The translations under genes were made by a program, and so were the position numbers. The notes under the pieces are model-generated. The model had not been told where the DNA came from. It did no database searches and was given only the letters and a program-made list of their open reading frames with translations. 64,000 bases of DNA, from positions 124,001 through 188,000 of the forward strand of contig NZ_FQVO01000008.1 of NCBI RefSeq assembly GCF_900129385.1, given 5' to 3'. Origin of the DNA: Chryseobacterium takakiae (GTDB taxonomy: Bacteria > Bacteroidota > Bacteroidia > Flavobacteriales > Weeksellaceae). This document shows positions 1 through 9,776 of this stretch, piece by piece (the first letter of the stretch is position 1; each line of letters begins with the position of its first letter).

Positions 1-2013
1 AAAGCTGATATCGTCCGAGAGATTGGCAAAAGAAAAGTTCCCGCTGATGAAATAGTTTTTATTGAACTTAAACTGAAGATCATTGCAGATCAAGACCACA
101 TTGTTACTATTCAGCTGCCCGAAGTAGAATCCCGGAAAGCTTCTGAAATTAACGATATTTTGTTCGAATATTCCACCGAGCCGGTATTGATAAAAGTTAG
201 GAAGGTTTTCTCCTATGGTAATTCCTCCATAAAGATTTAGACGGTAAGCAAATTGCTTGGAAAGCGGGATATTGATTCTGATGTCTGCTTTTACCTGGAC
301 GAGTCTTTTCTCTACTTCGGATTTCATCAGATCGATTACCTTACCTTCTGCATTAATATAAATACCACGGGTAGGGAAGTCCTTATCATTTTGGGTATCA
401 CTTTTTAAAAATACATACGGATTCAGAAAACGATTATAGCGTTTATTGGTTCCATTGGCTTCTGCTTCAAAATAATCATGGCTGATTCCTGTTCCCACTG
501 CAAATTTATCCCTCCAGATCGACTGAATATACGCCTCATTGCGAAGCCACATCCATTGATCTACTTCATAATTATTGATATCCTTCAGATCAAAACTCAT
601 TCCTGATGAGTAAATCCCAAATCCCGGAATGTAACCGTTGTCGATAAAGTAGTTAAGATAATATCTTGGCTTGTCACCCACAACAACATCCAGCGAGAGG
701 TTTGAATTTCTGAACAGGAGACGTTTAGCAGAATAGTTGACAAGAAGCCCGGTTTTGAAAATTTCATCGTAATGCAGCCCAAATTTGAGAAAGTGGCGTG
801 AGTTATCTTCAGTGACATATAATTTCAGATAATTGACATCATTTTCAGAGATAATATCATAATTAATAAATTTATAGTTATTCGTAGCAACCAGCTTATC
901 TATTTTTTTATTAATGCTTCCGTAAGTTTGTAGAGAGGGAAGGCGAAGTCCCATTTTCCCGAGAACATAGTTTTTACCGTAAATTCGGCCTCCTTCTATG
1001 GCAACGCTATCTATCTTATAAACGTTGGAATATATTGGATTTATGTGCTGTCTGAGGCGGTCAAACGGACGTTTTGGCAATTCATCCAGAATTTTCGAAT
1101 ATTTTATTCCTTCCGCATAACCGCTGTCGAGAATTTTTTTCTTTTCATCATAACTTGTAGCAGTCATGCCCGTAAGGTTGGGTTTGATATTGATGTCTGT
1201 GAATTTATATTGTCTTCTGGTATCTTTTTTAATTCCGAAATCAATAACCTGATTCAGTATGGAAATGATATTCCCTAGGTCTTCCCTTTTGGATAAATCC
1301 TGGTTGAGATCTACCCCGATTACAATATCGATTCCTTTATCTTTTAACGGCTTTGAAGGATAGTTTACCGTCATCGCTCCGTCTATATAAATGCTGTCTC
1401 CAATTTTTACGGGATCCATCAAAGAAGGAAATGCCGAGCTGGCCATAATCGACTGTACCAGATCTCCTTTTTCAAAAATCTGCATATTTCCACTTTCCAG
1501 GTTGGTAGCAACACACATGAAAGGAATCGGCAGTTTTGAAAAATCATCAATATTGGATACATTTTTAAAGAGCTCTTTTAAAAGATAAACATTTTTCTGT
1601 CCGGTACTGATAGAGGAGGGAAGGGATATTTTCCCATTTTTCAATGGTATGGTAAGGAGGTATTTATCAACTGATTTATTAAAAAAAGTGGTTTCCTGTC
1701 TTGTGGCTTTAGGATCCGTGATTAATGAATAAAAATCCGTATCCATGACAATCTTTTCTATTTCCTTTCCGGAATATCCTGATGCATATAACCCGCCCAC
1801 AATTGCTCCCATACTGGTTCCGGCAATATAATCTACTTTTACGCCTAATGAATCCAGCACTTTAAGTACTCCGACATGAGAAAATCCTTTAGCACCTCCT
1901 CCTGCAAGCGATAATCCTATTCTTGGATTTTTAGGAATTACAAGACCTTTCTTTACCTGGGAATGGAGGAAAAATATTTGGAATACCAATAAAAGGATCA
2001 GGAGCTTTCTCAT
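1..2013 (-). CDS. Patatin-like phospholipase with outer-membrane barrel (3' end outside window)
   Basis: Predicted secreted lipid acyl hydrolase anchored by its own beta-barrel, resembling PlpD-type (type Vd) proteins. A signal peptide covers about residues 1-19. The patatin fold shows the glycine-rich oxyanion motif AGGGAKG (about 37-43), the nucleophile elbow GTSMG with Ser67, and the catalytic Asp211 in YIDGA. After about residue 335 comes a POTRA-like stretch (IDSVAIEGGRIYGK) and then alternating hydrophobic strands typical of a surface-antigen barrel. At least 671 residues are visible and the frame is open to base 1, so the C-terminus lies outside. The ATG at 2013 is 3 nt past the murF-alr stop, so the two are probably co-transcribed. 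Family is clear; the substrate is unknown. Confidence 0.88.
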   Translation of the reverse strand, partial: MRKLLILLLVFQIFFLHSQVKKGLVIPKNPRIGLSLAGGGAKGFSHVGVLKVLDSLGVKVDYIAGTSMGAIVGGLYASGYSGKEIEKIVMDTDFYSLITDPKATRQETTFFNKSVDKYLLTIPLKNGKISLPSSISTGQKNVYLLKELFKNVSNIDDFSKLPIPFMCVATNLESGNMQIFEKGDLVQSIMASSAFPSLMDPVKIGDSIYIDGAMTVNYPSKPLKDKGIDIVIGVDLNQDLSKREDLGNIISILNQVIDFGIKKDTRRQYKFTDINIKPNLTGMTATSYDEKKKILDSGYAEGIKYSKILDELPKRPFDRLRQHINPIYSNVYKIDSVAIEGGRIYGKNYVLGKMGLRLPSLQTYGSINKKIDKLVATNNYKFINYDIISENDVNYLKLYVTEDNSRHFLKFGLHYDEIFKTGLLVNYSAKRLLFRNSNLSLDVVVGDKPRYYLNYFIDNGYIPGFGIYSSGMSFDLKDINNYEVDQWMWLRNEAYIQSIWRDKFAVGTGISHDYFEAEANGTNKRYNRFLNPYVFLKSDTQNDKDFPTRGIYINAEGKVIDLMKSEVEKRLVQVKADIRINIPLSKQFAYRLNLYGGITIGENLPNFYQYRLGGIFEQNIVNFRSFPGFYFGQLNSNNVVLICNDLQFKFNKNYFISGNFSFANLSDDISF

Positions 2014-2016
2014 AGG

Positions 2017-4464
2017 TTAGTCTTTTACATAAATCCGTTTCACGCGGGGAGAAATGGAGGTTAATACTTCATAGGTTATCGTTTTGCAGTAGTCTGCGAA
2101 TTCTTTAAGGGTTGGTTTTGCGTTGAATACCGTAACCGTATCCCCTTCTTTTACATTAGAAATATGGTCTACATTGATCATCATCATATCCATGCAGATA
2201 TTGCCGACAATAGGTGCCAAAGTTTTATGGATTCCCACATTTCCCACTTGGTTTCCTATCAGCCGTGGAATACCATCTGCGTAACCAACAGGTATTGTCG
2301 CTATTTTTGTAGGATGATCTGTTTTAAATCTTCTGCTGTAGCCTACTGATTCTCCGTCTCCCACAATGGATATTTGTGAAATTACTGTTTTAAAACTTAC
2401 GACGGATCGCAATTGTTTATTTATTTCACTATTTTGTGATTCTCCCAGCATTCCGATGCCTATTCTTACCATATCATACTGATGATCTGTATAGTTGGTA
2501 ATTCCTGAAGAGTTCAAGATATGGCGTATAGGAGTGTAGCCCAGATTTTCAATTAAATAATTTGAATTTCTCTCAAATGTATTCAGCTGATGCAAAGTAA
2601 ATTCTTTTTCAGAAGGAAGATCTGATGATGATAAATGGCTGAATATACTTTGTACTTTTAAATTCTTTTCAGCTAAAGTTCTGCTTAGTTCATCCAGCTC
2701 AGAATCCTTAAAACCAAGACGGTGCATTCCCGTTTCCAGTTTGATATGAATGGGATATTTTTTATCATATCCGGATTTTTTTACGGCTTCATAAAACTGT
2801 TCCAATACCCTGAGGCTGTAGATCTCAGGTTCCAGATTATAAGCAATCACGGTATCATAACTGTGTTGCTCAGGATTCATAACAACAATTGGTACCGTAA
2901 TTCCTTTTTTTCGCAGCTCGACACCTTCATCTACAAAAGCTACTCCTAAATAATCAATATGATGATGTTGCAGGAATTCGGAAATTTCATAGCTTCCGAG
3001 ACCGTATGCATTGGCCTTTACCATAGCCATCATTTTAGTGGCAGGTTTAAGTAAGGATTTATGATAATTAATATTATGAAGAATCGCATTGAGATTAATT
3101 TCAAGAACCGTATCATGTTTCCTGAGTTCAAGAATATCTTTAAGCTTCTCTATTTCAAACTTTCTCGCCCCTTTTAACAGAATAATCTGGTTTTCAATTT
3201 CCGTAAGATGTTTACTGTCAATTAATTCCCTAGTGTTAATATAAGTAGAGGTTTTAGATTTAAATAACTCACTATAGTTGGAAATTTCATTACCAATCAG
3301 GAAAACAGAATCAAATCTTTGCTCATTTACCAGTTCGGAAACTTCTTCATACAATTCTCTCGAATTTGAATTTACTCCAACAATATCCGTTAAGACCAGA
3401 GACTTTTTAGGTTTATTGTATTCATTTAAGAACTGTAATGCTGTTTTTAAAGAATCCAGATCCAGATTAAAAGAATCATTAATAACAATATTATTTTTAA
3501 TTCCTTCAATGGCTTCGAGTCTCATTTCTACAGCTTTCAGCGCATTGATTTTTTCGATGATCTTATCATTGCTGATCTCTAATTCTTTTAAAACAGTTAA
3601 AAGTGCAAGAGCATTGATTAATGTTGCCTCGTCCCTTTGATTAACGGGAAAACTTATCTGCTCGTTAAAATATTGGACAACAACATCTTCTTCTCTGGAA
3701 AGATTATTTTTGAAATGTACATCATTATGCTCCTTAAAACCGTAAGTAATTAATCTCTTTGTTGAATAAAGTTCTTTTATTTTACTGTCAACCAATATAT
3801 TATCACCATTATAAATAATGACTTTGGAATTTCTGAACAGCTTTATTTTTTCATCAACCAATTGTTCTTCAAAAGTAAAATTGGCGAGGTGTGCGGTTCC
3901 AATATGGGTGAGCAATCCGATCTGAGGATGAAAGATATTTTCCTGCTTTTCCATTTCATCCGGTTTAGAGATCCCTACTTCAAAAATTCCCAACTCATGA
4001 GAATCATTAATCTGAAGTAATGATAACGGAAGACCTATTTGTGAGTTGAAACTTTTGGGACTTTTTACCGTCGTGAATTCATTCCACAGACATTGGTACA
4101 GCCATTCTTTTAAAATGGTTTTACCATTGCTTCCGGTAATTCCAATAGATTTTATATAAGCATTTTCGAAATGGTATTTTGCAAGCTTTTGAAGAAATAC
4201 AACAGCATTTTCGGTAATAATCCAGGTAATATTTTCATAATTAGGATAATGATTTTCGGAAATAATTACTTGTATTCCCCTGTCAATAGCTGCTTCAATA
4301 AATTTTTCTCCTGAATTTTTATGCGTATTGATGGCAATAAATGCCGTATTTTTAGTAGAATAAATAATTCTGCTGTCGAAAGCTATATTTTTTATCAAAA
4401 GTTTTCCGTCACCAATAACGTGCGCATTGGCGATTTCTGCAATCTGATGTACTGTATAATTCAT
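2017..4464 (-). CDS. murF-alr: Bifunctional MurF ligase / alanine racemase
   Basis: An 815-residue fusion of two cytoplasmic peptidoglycan-precursor enzymes. The N-terminal half is UDP-MurNAc-tripeptide:D-Ala-D-Ala ligase (MurF) with the ATP-binding loop GITGSNGKT (about 108-116). The C-terminal half, from about residue 455, is a fold-III PLP alanine racemase: the PLP lysine is K483 in MAMVKANAYGLG, and the second active-site segment is VGYADGIPRLIGN. The racemase supplies the D-Ala that Ddl joins into the MurF substrate, so the fusion couples two steps of one pathway. Such fusions are characteristic of Bacteroidota. It sits between tdk and the patatin gene on the same strand. Confidence 0.95.
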   Translation of the reverse strand: MNYTVHQIAEIANAHVIGDGKLLIKNIAFDSRIIYSTKNTAFIAINTHKNSGEKFIEAAIDRGIQVIISENHYPNYENITWIITENAVVFLQKLAKYHFENAYIKSIGITGSNGKTILKEWLYQCLWNEFTTVKSPKSFNSQIGLPLSLLQINDSHELGIFEVGISKPDEMEKQENIFHPQIGLLTHIGTAHLANFTFEEQLVDEKIKLFRNSKVIIYNGDNILVDSKIKELYSTKRLITYGFKEHNDVHFKNNLSREEDVVVQYFNEQISFPVNQRDEATLINALALLTVLKELEISNDKIIEKINALKAVEMRLEAIEGIKNNIVINDSFNLDLDSLKTALQFLNEYNKPKKSLVLTDIVGVNSNSRELYEEVSELVNEQRFDSVFLIGNEISNYSELFKSKTSTYINTRELIDSKHLTEIENQIILLKGARKFEIEKLKDILELRKHDTVLEINLNAILHNINYHKSLLKPATKMMAMVKANAYGLGSYEISEFLQHHHIDYLGVAFVDEGVELRKKGITVPIVVMNPEQHSYDTVIAYNLEPEIYSLRVLEQFYEAVKKSGYDKKYPIHIKLETGMHRLGFKDSELDELSRTLAEKNLKVQSIFSHLSSSDLPSEKEFTLHQLNTFERNSNYLIENLGYTPIRHILNSSGITNYTDHQYDMVRIGIGMLGESQNSEINKQLRSVVSFKTVISQISIVGDGESVGYSRRFKTDHPTKIATIPVGYADGIPRLIGNQVGNVGIHKTLAPIVGNICMDMMMINVDHISNVKEGDTVTVFNAKPTLKEFADYCKTITYEVLTSISPRVKRIYVKD

Positions 4465-4556
4465 TGGTGCCTGTTCTGCTGATTGTAAGCAGGAAACAAA
4501 TAAGCAAAGGCCTGATCAAATAATTGCTTATATTTCCGGCTTCTTTTTGGCCTAAT

Positions 4557-5150
4557 TTACTGTTTTTTCTTCTTCAAAAGTACTTCATCAATAAAAACCC
4601 GGCGGCTTACCGCTTCATAGCTTTCCGTTTCGCCAAGTTCTACCAGGTCATTTCCGTTGGATATTCTCATGGAATAATTGGCAAGATTTCCGGTCCTTCT
4701 ACAGATTGCGTGCACTTTGGTGACATATTCCGCAGTAGCCATAAGATTGGGCATAGGTCCGAATGGTCTTCCTAAAAAGTCCATATCCAGGCCTGCAATT
4801 ACCACCCGGATTCCGCTGTCTGCCAGTTGATTGGCTACATCTACAATGCCCTCATCAAAAAACTGTGCTTCATCAATTCCTACTACATCACAATTGGAAG
4901 CCAGCAAAATAATTTCATTAGGATTTTCTACCGGTGTACTTCGTATTTTGTTTTGATTATGAGAAATTACTTCTTCTTCAGAATACCTCGTATCCAGTTT
5001 CGGTTTAAAAATCTCCACATTCTGCCCCGCCATTTCTGCTCTTCTCAGCCTCCTGATCAACTCTTCGGTTTTTCCGGAAAACATAGAGCCACAAATAACT
5101 TCCATCCAACCACTTTGTTTGGAATGATTAATTGTATTTTCTAAAAACAT
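4557..5150 (-). CDS. tdk: Thymidine kinase
   Basis: Type II thymidine kinase of the pyrimidine salvage pathway, phosphorylating thymidine to dTMP with ATP. The P-loop is GSMFSGKT (21-28), and the Walker-B/catalytic segment is GIDEAQFF (about 91-98). Length (197 aa) is normal. The structural zinc site is largely gone: of the usual four ligands only C150 remains, with Thr at 153, and the C-terminal pair is replaced by SRRV (182-185). This is seen directly; the effect on stability is inference. It is first in the minus-strand run tdk, murF-alr, patatin, and a -7 box lies 30 bp upstream of its ATG. Confidence 0.93.
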   Translation of the reverse strand: MFLENTINHSKQSGWMEVICGSMFSGKTEELIRRLRRAEMAGQNVEIFKPKLDTRYSEEEVISHNQNKIRSTPVENPNEIILLASNCDVVGIDEAQFFDEGIVDVANQLADSGIRVVIAGLDMDFLGRPFGPMPNLMATAEYVTKVHAICRRTGNLANYSMRISNGNDLVELGETESYEAVSRRVFIDEVLLKKKKQ

Positions 5151-5179
5151 TTGTTAAATTAGCCGTATATTTTTAACAT

Positions 5180-5187
5180 CAAAAGTA
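5180..5187 (-). promoter_or_regulatory. Candidate -7 box for tdk
   Basis: Read on the minus strand the sequence is TACTTTTG, an exact match to the Bacteroidota -7 consensus TAnnTTTG, about 30 bp upstream of the tdk ATG. No TTG is seen at the usual 17-23 bp upstream distance, so the -33 element is weak or absent. Confidence 0.4.
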
Positions 5188-5212
5188 AGCAATTTTTTAA
5201 CAAGATTCTTAT

Positions 5213-6700
5213 ATGCAAAACATCCAAGATTTAAAGGAAAAGATTTTTTTTGAATCCAAGAATATGATCGCTATTCTGGATAAAATAAGCAATGTAGACG
5301 AATTAATTTCCCGGCAGGATCTTGTAGATGAACTTGCAAACCGGATCTCGTTTCTCAAGTTGCTTGAAAAAAACCTGGAGTATTTTGAAAATGAAAATTT
5401 TTCTTCAACAGAAAAAAATAGTGAAAACTTTTTATCTCAGCCTTTCATTGAAAGCAATTATGAAGTAGAAGAGGAAGAAGCTATTTTTAATAATCAACTC
5501 AATGAAATTGGTGAAAATCAAGAATATCGGGTTACAGAAGAAGAAGCTATTTTCAACAATCAGCTTAATGAAATTGTTGAAGAAGAGCTTCATGAGACGC
5601 TGGTCAACTTTGTTGAGGAAAATACAGATTCTGAAACCATTATATCAAACGATACACAAGTAGATAAAGATGTTTTTAATGAGCAGCTGGAAGAAATTGA
5701 TGAACACAACATTCCTGAAAATACCGACGAAACATTGAATTTTATCGATGAAGAAAGAGGTTTAGCATTTGCTAAACCTGAAAATGACGATGATATTGAT
5801 GAAAATATGTTCAGCAGAGAACATACGGAAGAAGAAGCTGTTTTTAATAATCAGCTTAATGAAATTGATGAATTTGAAAATGAAGTTTCTGATGATCAGG
5901 GAGATCTGAATGATTTTGATGAAGAAGAAAACATCAGGAATAATTTTGATTCCGATATTAAAAATGAAGAAAAAACTGAAATCACAGAGACCATTCCAGG
6001 CATTTTTGATACGGAACCAATTGATGAAGACCTGCTGATTGAAGAAAATGAGGCCGATTTTACGGTTTCCGAAGCGATGATCGAACACGGAGAAATGGCT
6101 GCCGATACTTCAAACGTGGAAAGTATTGTAACGGAAATAAGGCACGAAGCTGCCGTGGAAGAAAAGCAGGAGACAATTCTGGCAGAGATTAACGACCGAC
6201 GAAAAATTGTTGAGATTGACAGGCCTGCCCCTGAAAAAGAAAAAGATAAACCAGCTTCTGATGAAAGTTTTGAAAATTTAGAAGCGTATCAGCAGGAGAA
6301 AAAGATTAAACTGGCACATATCAAAGGTTTGAAAGCTGTTCAGACCCTTTTTGATGATGACCATCTGGAAAGAACACTGCCATCAGAGAAAACACCCCCT
6401 GCAGAGAAAAAAGAAGATTCGGGAAGTATTTTGAAAACGAATATTCCGACAGATTTTATGGAGGCGGAAAAGAAAAAACCGGAATTCAAACTGGATTTGA
6501 ACGACCGTATTGCCTTCTCGAAAATGCTTTTCGGCGGAAGCCAGTCTGAACTCAATGAAGTAGTAAATAATCTGAATAGTTTCAGAACATTAGAAGAGGC
6601 AAAAGAATACCTGAGCGATCTTTATTATGCCAAAAAATGGAGTAAGGTAGATGAGTATGCACAAAGACTCTGGATCTTGGTAGAAAACAAATTTTTATAA
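5213..6700 (+). CDS. Acidic repeat protein of unknown function
   Basis: Function not recognised. The 495-residue protein has three parts: a helical N-terminus (about 1-62, containing KIFFESKNMIAILDKI), a long Asp/Glu-rich central region (about 70-330), and a conserved-looking helical C-terminus (about 422-495, with LNDRIAFSKMLFGG and YYAKKWSKVDEYAQRLW). The centre holds four copies of a motif of the form EEEAIFNNQLNEI near residues 86, 107, 151 (degenerate, DKDVFNEQLEEID) and 205. There is no signal peptide or membrane segment, so it is predicted cytoplasmic. It lies divergent to tdk and 8 nt upstream of rsmI, so the two may be co-transcribed. The ordered ends may be the functional parts, with the acidic repeats acting as a linker or binding surface. 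Confidence 0.8.
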   Translation: MQNIQDLKEKIFFESKNMIAILDKISNVDELISRQDLVDELANRISFLKLLEKNLEYFENENFSSTEKNSENFLSQPFIESNYEVEEEEAIFNNQLNEIGENQEYRVTEEEAIFNNQLNEIVEEELHETLVNFVEENTDSETIISNDTQVDKDVFNEQLEEIDEHNIPENTDETLNFIDEERGLAFAKPENDDDIDENMFSREHTEEEAVFNNQLNEIDEFENEVSDDQGDLNDFDEEENIRNNFDSDIKNEEKTEITETIPGIFDTEPIDEDLLIEENEADFTVSEAMIEHGEMAADTSNVESIVTEIRHEAAVEEKQETILAEINDRRKIVEIDRPAPEKEKDKPASDESFENLEAYQQEKKIKLAHIKGLKAVQTLFDDDHLERTLPSEKTPPAEKKEDSGSILKTNIPTDFMEAEKKKPEFKLDLNDRIAFSKMLFGGSQSELNEVVNNLNSFRTLEEAKEYLSDLYYAKKWSKVDEYAQRLWILVENKFL

Positions 6701-6708
6701 CGTAAATT

Positions 6709-7383
6709 TTGAGCGGAATTCTATATTTTGTTCCCACACCGATCGGGAACCTTGAGGATATGACTTACAGAGCGGTAAGTATTTTAAAAGAAGTGGATTA
6801 TATACTATGTGAAGACACCAGAACTTCCGGAATTCTTCTGAAGCATTTCGAGATTTCCAAACCTTTAAAATCGTATCATCTTCATAACGAGCATCAGGCA
6901 ACGGATAAAGTGATCACTGATCTGAAAAGCGGGCAGAATATTGCCATTATCACCGATGCAGGAACTCCCGGAATCTCGGATCCCGGTTATTTACTGGCAA
7001 AAGCAGGCGCAGATCATCATATCGATATGATCTGTCTTCCTGGAGCCACTGCTTTTGTGCCGGCTTTAGTAGTTTCCGGACTTCCCAATAACGAATTTCT
7101 TTTCGCAGGATTTCTGCCGCAGAAAAAAGGCAGGCAAACCAAACTGAAACAGCTGGCAGAAGAAAGAAAGACGATTGTTCTTTATGAAAGCCCGCATAAA
7201 ATCAATACTACGCTGGAACAGATCAAAGAATTTTTCGGGGAAAACACGAAAGTGAGCCTGAGCAGGGAAATCTCAAAAAAGTTTGAAGAAACCAAACGCG
7301 GAACAATTATTGAACTTATTGAATTTTCTAAAAGCAAAACCCTAAAAGGTGAGATCGTTCTCATCGTAAATAATTCCATTTAA
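6709..7383 (+). CDS. rsmI: 16S rRNA (cytidine-1402-2'-O)-methyltransferase
   Basis: SAM-dependent methyltransferase that 2'-O-methylates C1402 in the decoding centre of 16S rRNA. Family motifs are plain: FVPTPIGNLEDMTYRA near the N-terminus, CEDTRTSG (about 34-41), and AIITDAGTPGISDPG (about 79-93). Length is 224 aa, slightly shorter than the E. coli enzyme. The start is TTG at 6709; no in-frame ATG lies upstream and the next Met falls inside the conserved IGNLEDM motif. It is 8 nt after the acidic repeat gene, and its stop directly abuts the TTG start of the WG-repeat gene, so the three probably form one transcript. Confidence 0.93.
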   Translation: MSGILYFVPTPIGNLEDMTYRAVSILKEVDYILCEDTRTSGILLKHFEISKPLKSYHLHNEHQATDKVITDLKSGQNIAIITDAGTPGISDPGYLLAKAGADHHIDMICLPGATAFVPALVVSGLPNNEFLFAGFLPQKKGRQTKLKQLAEERKTIVLYESPHKINTTLEQIKEFFGENTKVSLSREISKKFEETKRGTIIELIEFSKSKTLKGEIVLIVNNSI

Positions 7384-8859
7384 TTGAAAAAACTAATTTT
7401 CGTGCTGTTTTCGTCGGTTTGCCTCGGACAGACGGATCAGTATAAACAGATACTCTTAACAAAAAAACTGGGCAAAGAAGTACGTTCCTACACGAAAGGT
7501 TACGGAATGATCGGTGATGCCAAAACCGGAACATCCGGAATCGTAGATTCTTTAGGAAATATTACTTTTAATTATCCCTCAAAAAGCGAAGTTTCCAGGA
7601 TTTGGAAAGACAGGTTTATCCTTAAGGTTAAATCAGGGAATTCTATAGGAAAGACAGCTCTTATTGATGAAAAAGGAAAAGAACTTATTCCTTTGGATAA
7701 CTTTAAATTCAGGACCTGGGAAAATAAAGACCGCCTGATCTATACAAAACAGGGAAAAGAATGTGTTTATGACTTCAACGGAAAACAGATGATCCCTTTG
7801 TCCGAAAAAATAGAATTCGGCAGCGAAAACAGGTTTTTTGTTAAGATAAACGGAAGCTGGTTTATTTACGATTTTGATGGCAAACAGGTTTCAGACAGAG
7901 CGTTTACAACCGATCTTAGGTTTTACAAAGGCCGCACTTATATTTCTACGGGTGAAAAATCTGGTGAAATTATTGATAATAACGGCAAAACCGTAACAAC
8001 TATTTCTGATCATAACGTTGACAATATCAATGCGTTTCCTTTCTTAGTAACACTTGATATCACAAGAAACCGGTACGGAATTATTGATGAAAAAGAGAAA
8101 GTTATTACAGATGAAATCTATGATCAGGCTTTCGTGGGAAGAGAATATATCTATCTTACCAAAGATGACAGAGTAAGTATTTTTTCAAAGAAGGAAGGGA
8201 AAATTTATGATCTTGATTATCAATATGTAAATCCCCTTTTCAACGGTTTGTTTAAAACATCTCAGGATCAGAACAATCCTAAAGCTGCGGTGGTACGCCT
8301 GTCAGGAGAAGTCATTTTTCCTAAAGAATATGACCGGGTGGAAGGACTTACCATCGCCGGAGAAAAATATATTTATCTGCGAAAGGATGATGAAGAAACC
8401 ATTGTAGACAAAAATTTTAAAAATATACTGAAAGAAGAATATGAAATTGAAAAGATATTTCCAAATACCATCATTTTAAATAAAGATAATATCTACTACA
8501 AATTTTCACCAAAAGACGGACAATATACAGAACTGAAAGGTTTAAAAGAGATTAAACAGCAAGAAATGTATCCTATGATTGTGGGAAAAAATATTGACAA
8601 TTTTTACGGAGTTCTTAATGAAAACGGGAAAGAGGTTATTCCTTTTATTTATGATGATATCATTACCTTTTCGGGAGCCAATGAATTTGTGATCAAAAAA
8701 GACAATAAATTCGGAATTTCAAACCACAAAAATGAACCTTTGGCAGAAGTAGTTTTTGATAAATATATTCAGGAGAAAAAAGGAATAAAATTGATGAAAG
8801 GAAAGGATTTTCAGTTTATTTATTTTACAGAACAGAATGAAAAGAATTTTATTGAATAA
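7384..8859 (+). CDS. WG-repeat protein, secreted
   Basis: A 491-residue protein with a signal peptide (MKKLIFVLFSSVCLGQ) and a series of WG/KWG-type beta repeats. These are recognisable as a pattern of short aromatic-glycine strand, V/I-D-x-x-G-K/N, then PF/Y-x-Y-D, for example RYGIIDEKEKVITDEIYD, FYGVLNENGKEVIPFIYDD and KFGISNHKNEPLAEVVFD. The repeats probably form a propeller-like scaffold outside the cytoplasm; the partner is unknown. The start is TTG at 7384, the base after the rsmI stop codon, and is supported because the signal peptide begins exactly there. Confidence 0.8.
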   Translation: MKKLIFVLFSSVCLGQTDQYKQILLTKKLGKEVRSYTKGYGMIGDAKTGTSGIVDSLGNITFNYPSKSEVSRIWKDRFILKVKSGNSIGKTALIDEKGKELIPLDNFKFRTWENKDRLIYTKQGKECVYDFNGKQMIPLSEKIEFGSENRFFVKINGSWFIYDFDGKQVSDRAFTTDLRFYKGRTYISTGEKSGEIIDNNGKTVTTISDHNVDNINAFPFLVTLDITRNRYGIIDEKEKVITDEIYDQAFVGREYIYLTKDDRVSIFSKKEGKIYDLDYQYVNPLFNGLFKTSQDQNNPKAAVVRLSGEVIFPKEYDRVEGLTIAGEKYIYLRKDDEETIVDKNFKNILKEEYEIEKIFPNTIILNKDNIYYKFSPKDGQYTELKGLKEIKQQEMYPMIVGKNIDNFYGVLNENGKEVIPFIYDDIITFSGANEFVIKKDNKFGISNHKNEPLAEVVFDKYIQEKKGIKLMKGKDFQFIYFTEQNEKNFIE

Positions 8860-8933
8860 TCATATTATGATAAAAAACAGAGAATAAATTTATTAAAAAT
8901 GGGATTTAAAATGCAATGAATAACATTTTGTAA

Positions 8934-8941
8934 TATCTTTG
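8934..8941 (+). promoter_or_regulatory. Candidate -7 box for fabG
   Basis: TATCTTTG matches TAnnTTTG. Transcription would start near 8947, giving an 80-nt leader before the fabG ATG at 9029. No TTG sits at the usual -33 distance. Confidence 0.4.
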
Positions 8942-9028
8942 CGCACTGTTTATTCGTATAAAATTAAATAATGTATATATTAGCCAACCTTCAAAAGGCT
9001 AATTAGTTAAAGAAAATAATTGTCATAT

Positions 9029-9772
9029 ATGAAACTATTAGAAGGAAAAGTAGCGCTAATAACGGGAGCTACAAGAGGAATCGGAAAAGGAATCGCTGAA
9101 ATGTATGCCCAGCAGGGAGCAAAAATCGCTTTCACTTATGCCGGATCTGTTGATAAAGCTAGGGAATTAGAAGAAACTTTAAGTTCTGTAACTCAAATTA
9201 AAGGATATCAGTCTGATGCTTCAGATTTTGATGCCGCTCAGACACTGGTAGAAGAAGTTCTGAAAGAATTTGGGAAAATTGATATCCTGATCAACAATGC
9301 CGGTATCACAAAAGATAATCTGCTGCTGAGAATGTCAAAAGAAGATTGGGATATGGTAATCAAAGTAAATCTGGATTCTGTATTTAATCTTACAAAAGCG
9401 GTAATCAAACCGATGATGAAGGCAAAAGAAGGATCAATTATCAATATGACTTCCGTAGTGGGGATCAGCGGAAACGCGGGGCAGGCGAATTATGCAGCCT
9501 CAAAAGCGGGTGTTATCGGATTTACAAAATCGGTGGCTCTTGAATTGGGTTCCAGAAATATCCGCTGCAATGCGATTGCTCCGGGCTTTATCCAGACTGA
9601 AATGACGGATGCGCTTGATGATAAAGCAAAAGACAAATGGAACGAAGCAATTCCTATGAAAAAACTGGGTCAGACAAAAGATATTGCCAATGCCTGCGTA
9701 TTTTTAGGAAGTGAAATGGCATCGTACATCACAGGTCAGACTTTGAATGTAGACGGTGGTTTATTAACATAA
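9029..9772 (+). CDS. fabG: 3-oxoacyl-ACP reductase
   Basis: NADPH-dependent short-chain reductase performing the first reduction of each fatty-acid elongation cycle. The cofactor loop is TGATRGIG (12-19), NNAG is at 89-92, and the catalytic tetrad is N114, S142, Y155 and K159 in YAASK. The C-terminus ends in the typical TGQTLNVDGG. Length is 247 aa. I chose the ATG at 9029 rather than an in-frame TTG at 9020, because FabG proteins normally begin a few residues before the first strand (LEGKVALITG). A -7 box lies about 90 bp upstream and the DUF6056 gene starts 4 nt downstream. Confidence 0.93.
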   Translation: MKLLEGKVALITGATRGIGKGIAEMYAQQGAKIAFTYAGSVDKARELEETLSSVTQIKGYQSDASDFDAAQTLVEEVLKEFGKIDILINNAGITKDNLLLRMSKEDWDMVIKVNLDSVFNLTKAVIKPMMKAKEGSIINMTSVVGISGNAGQANYAASKAGVIGFTKSVALELGSRNIRCNAIAPGFIQTEMTDALDDKAKDKWNEAIPMKKLGQTKDIANACVFLGSEMASYITGQTLNVDGGLLT

Positions 9773-9776
9773 AAAA

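Noticed and set aside
9020..9028. TTG start for FabG
   Set aside because: It would add three residues before the family-typical N-terminus; ATG at 9029 fits better.
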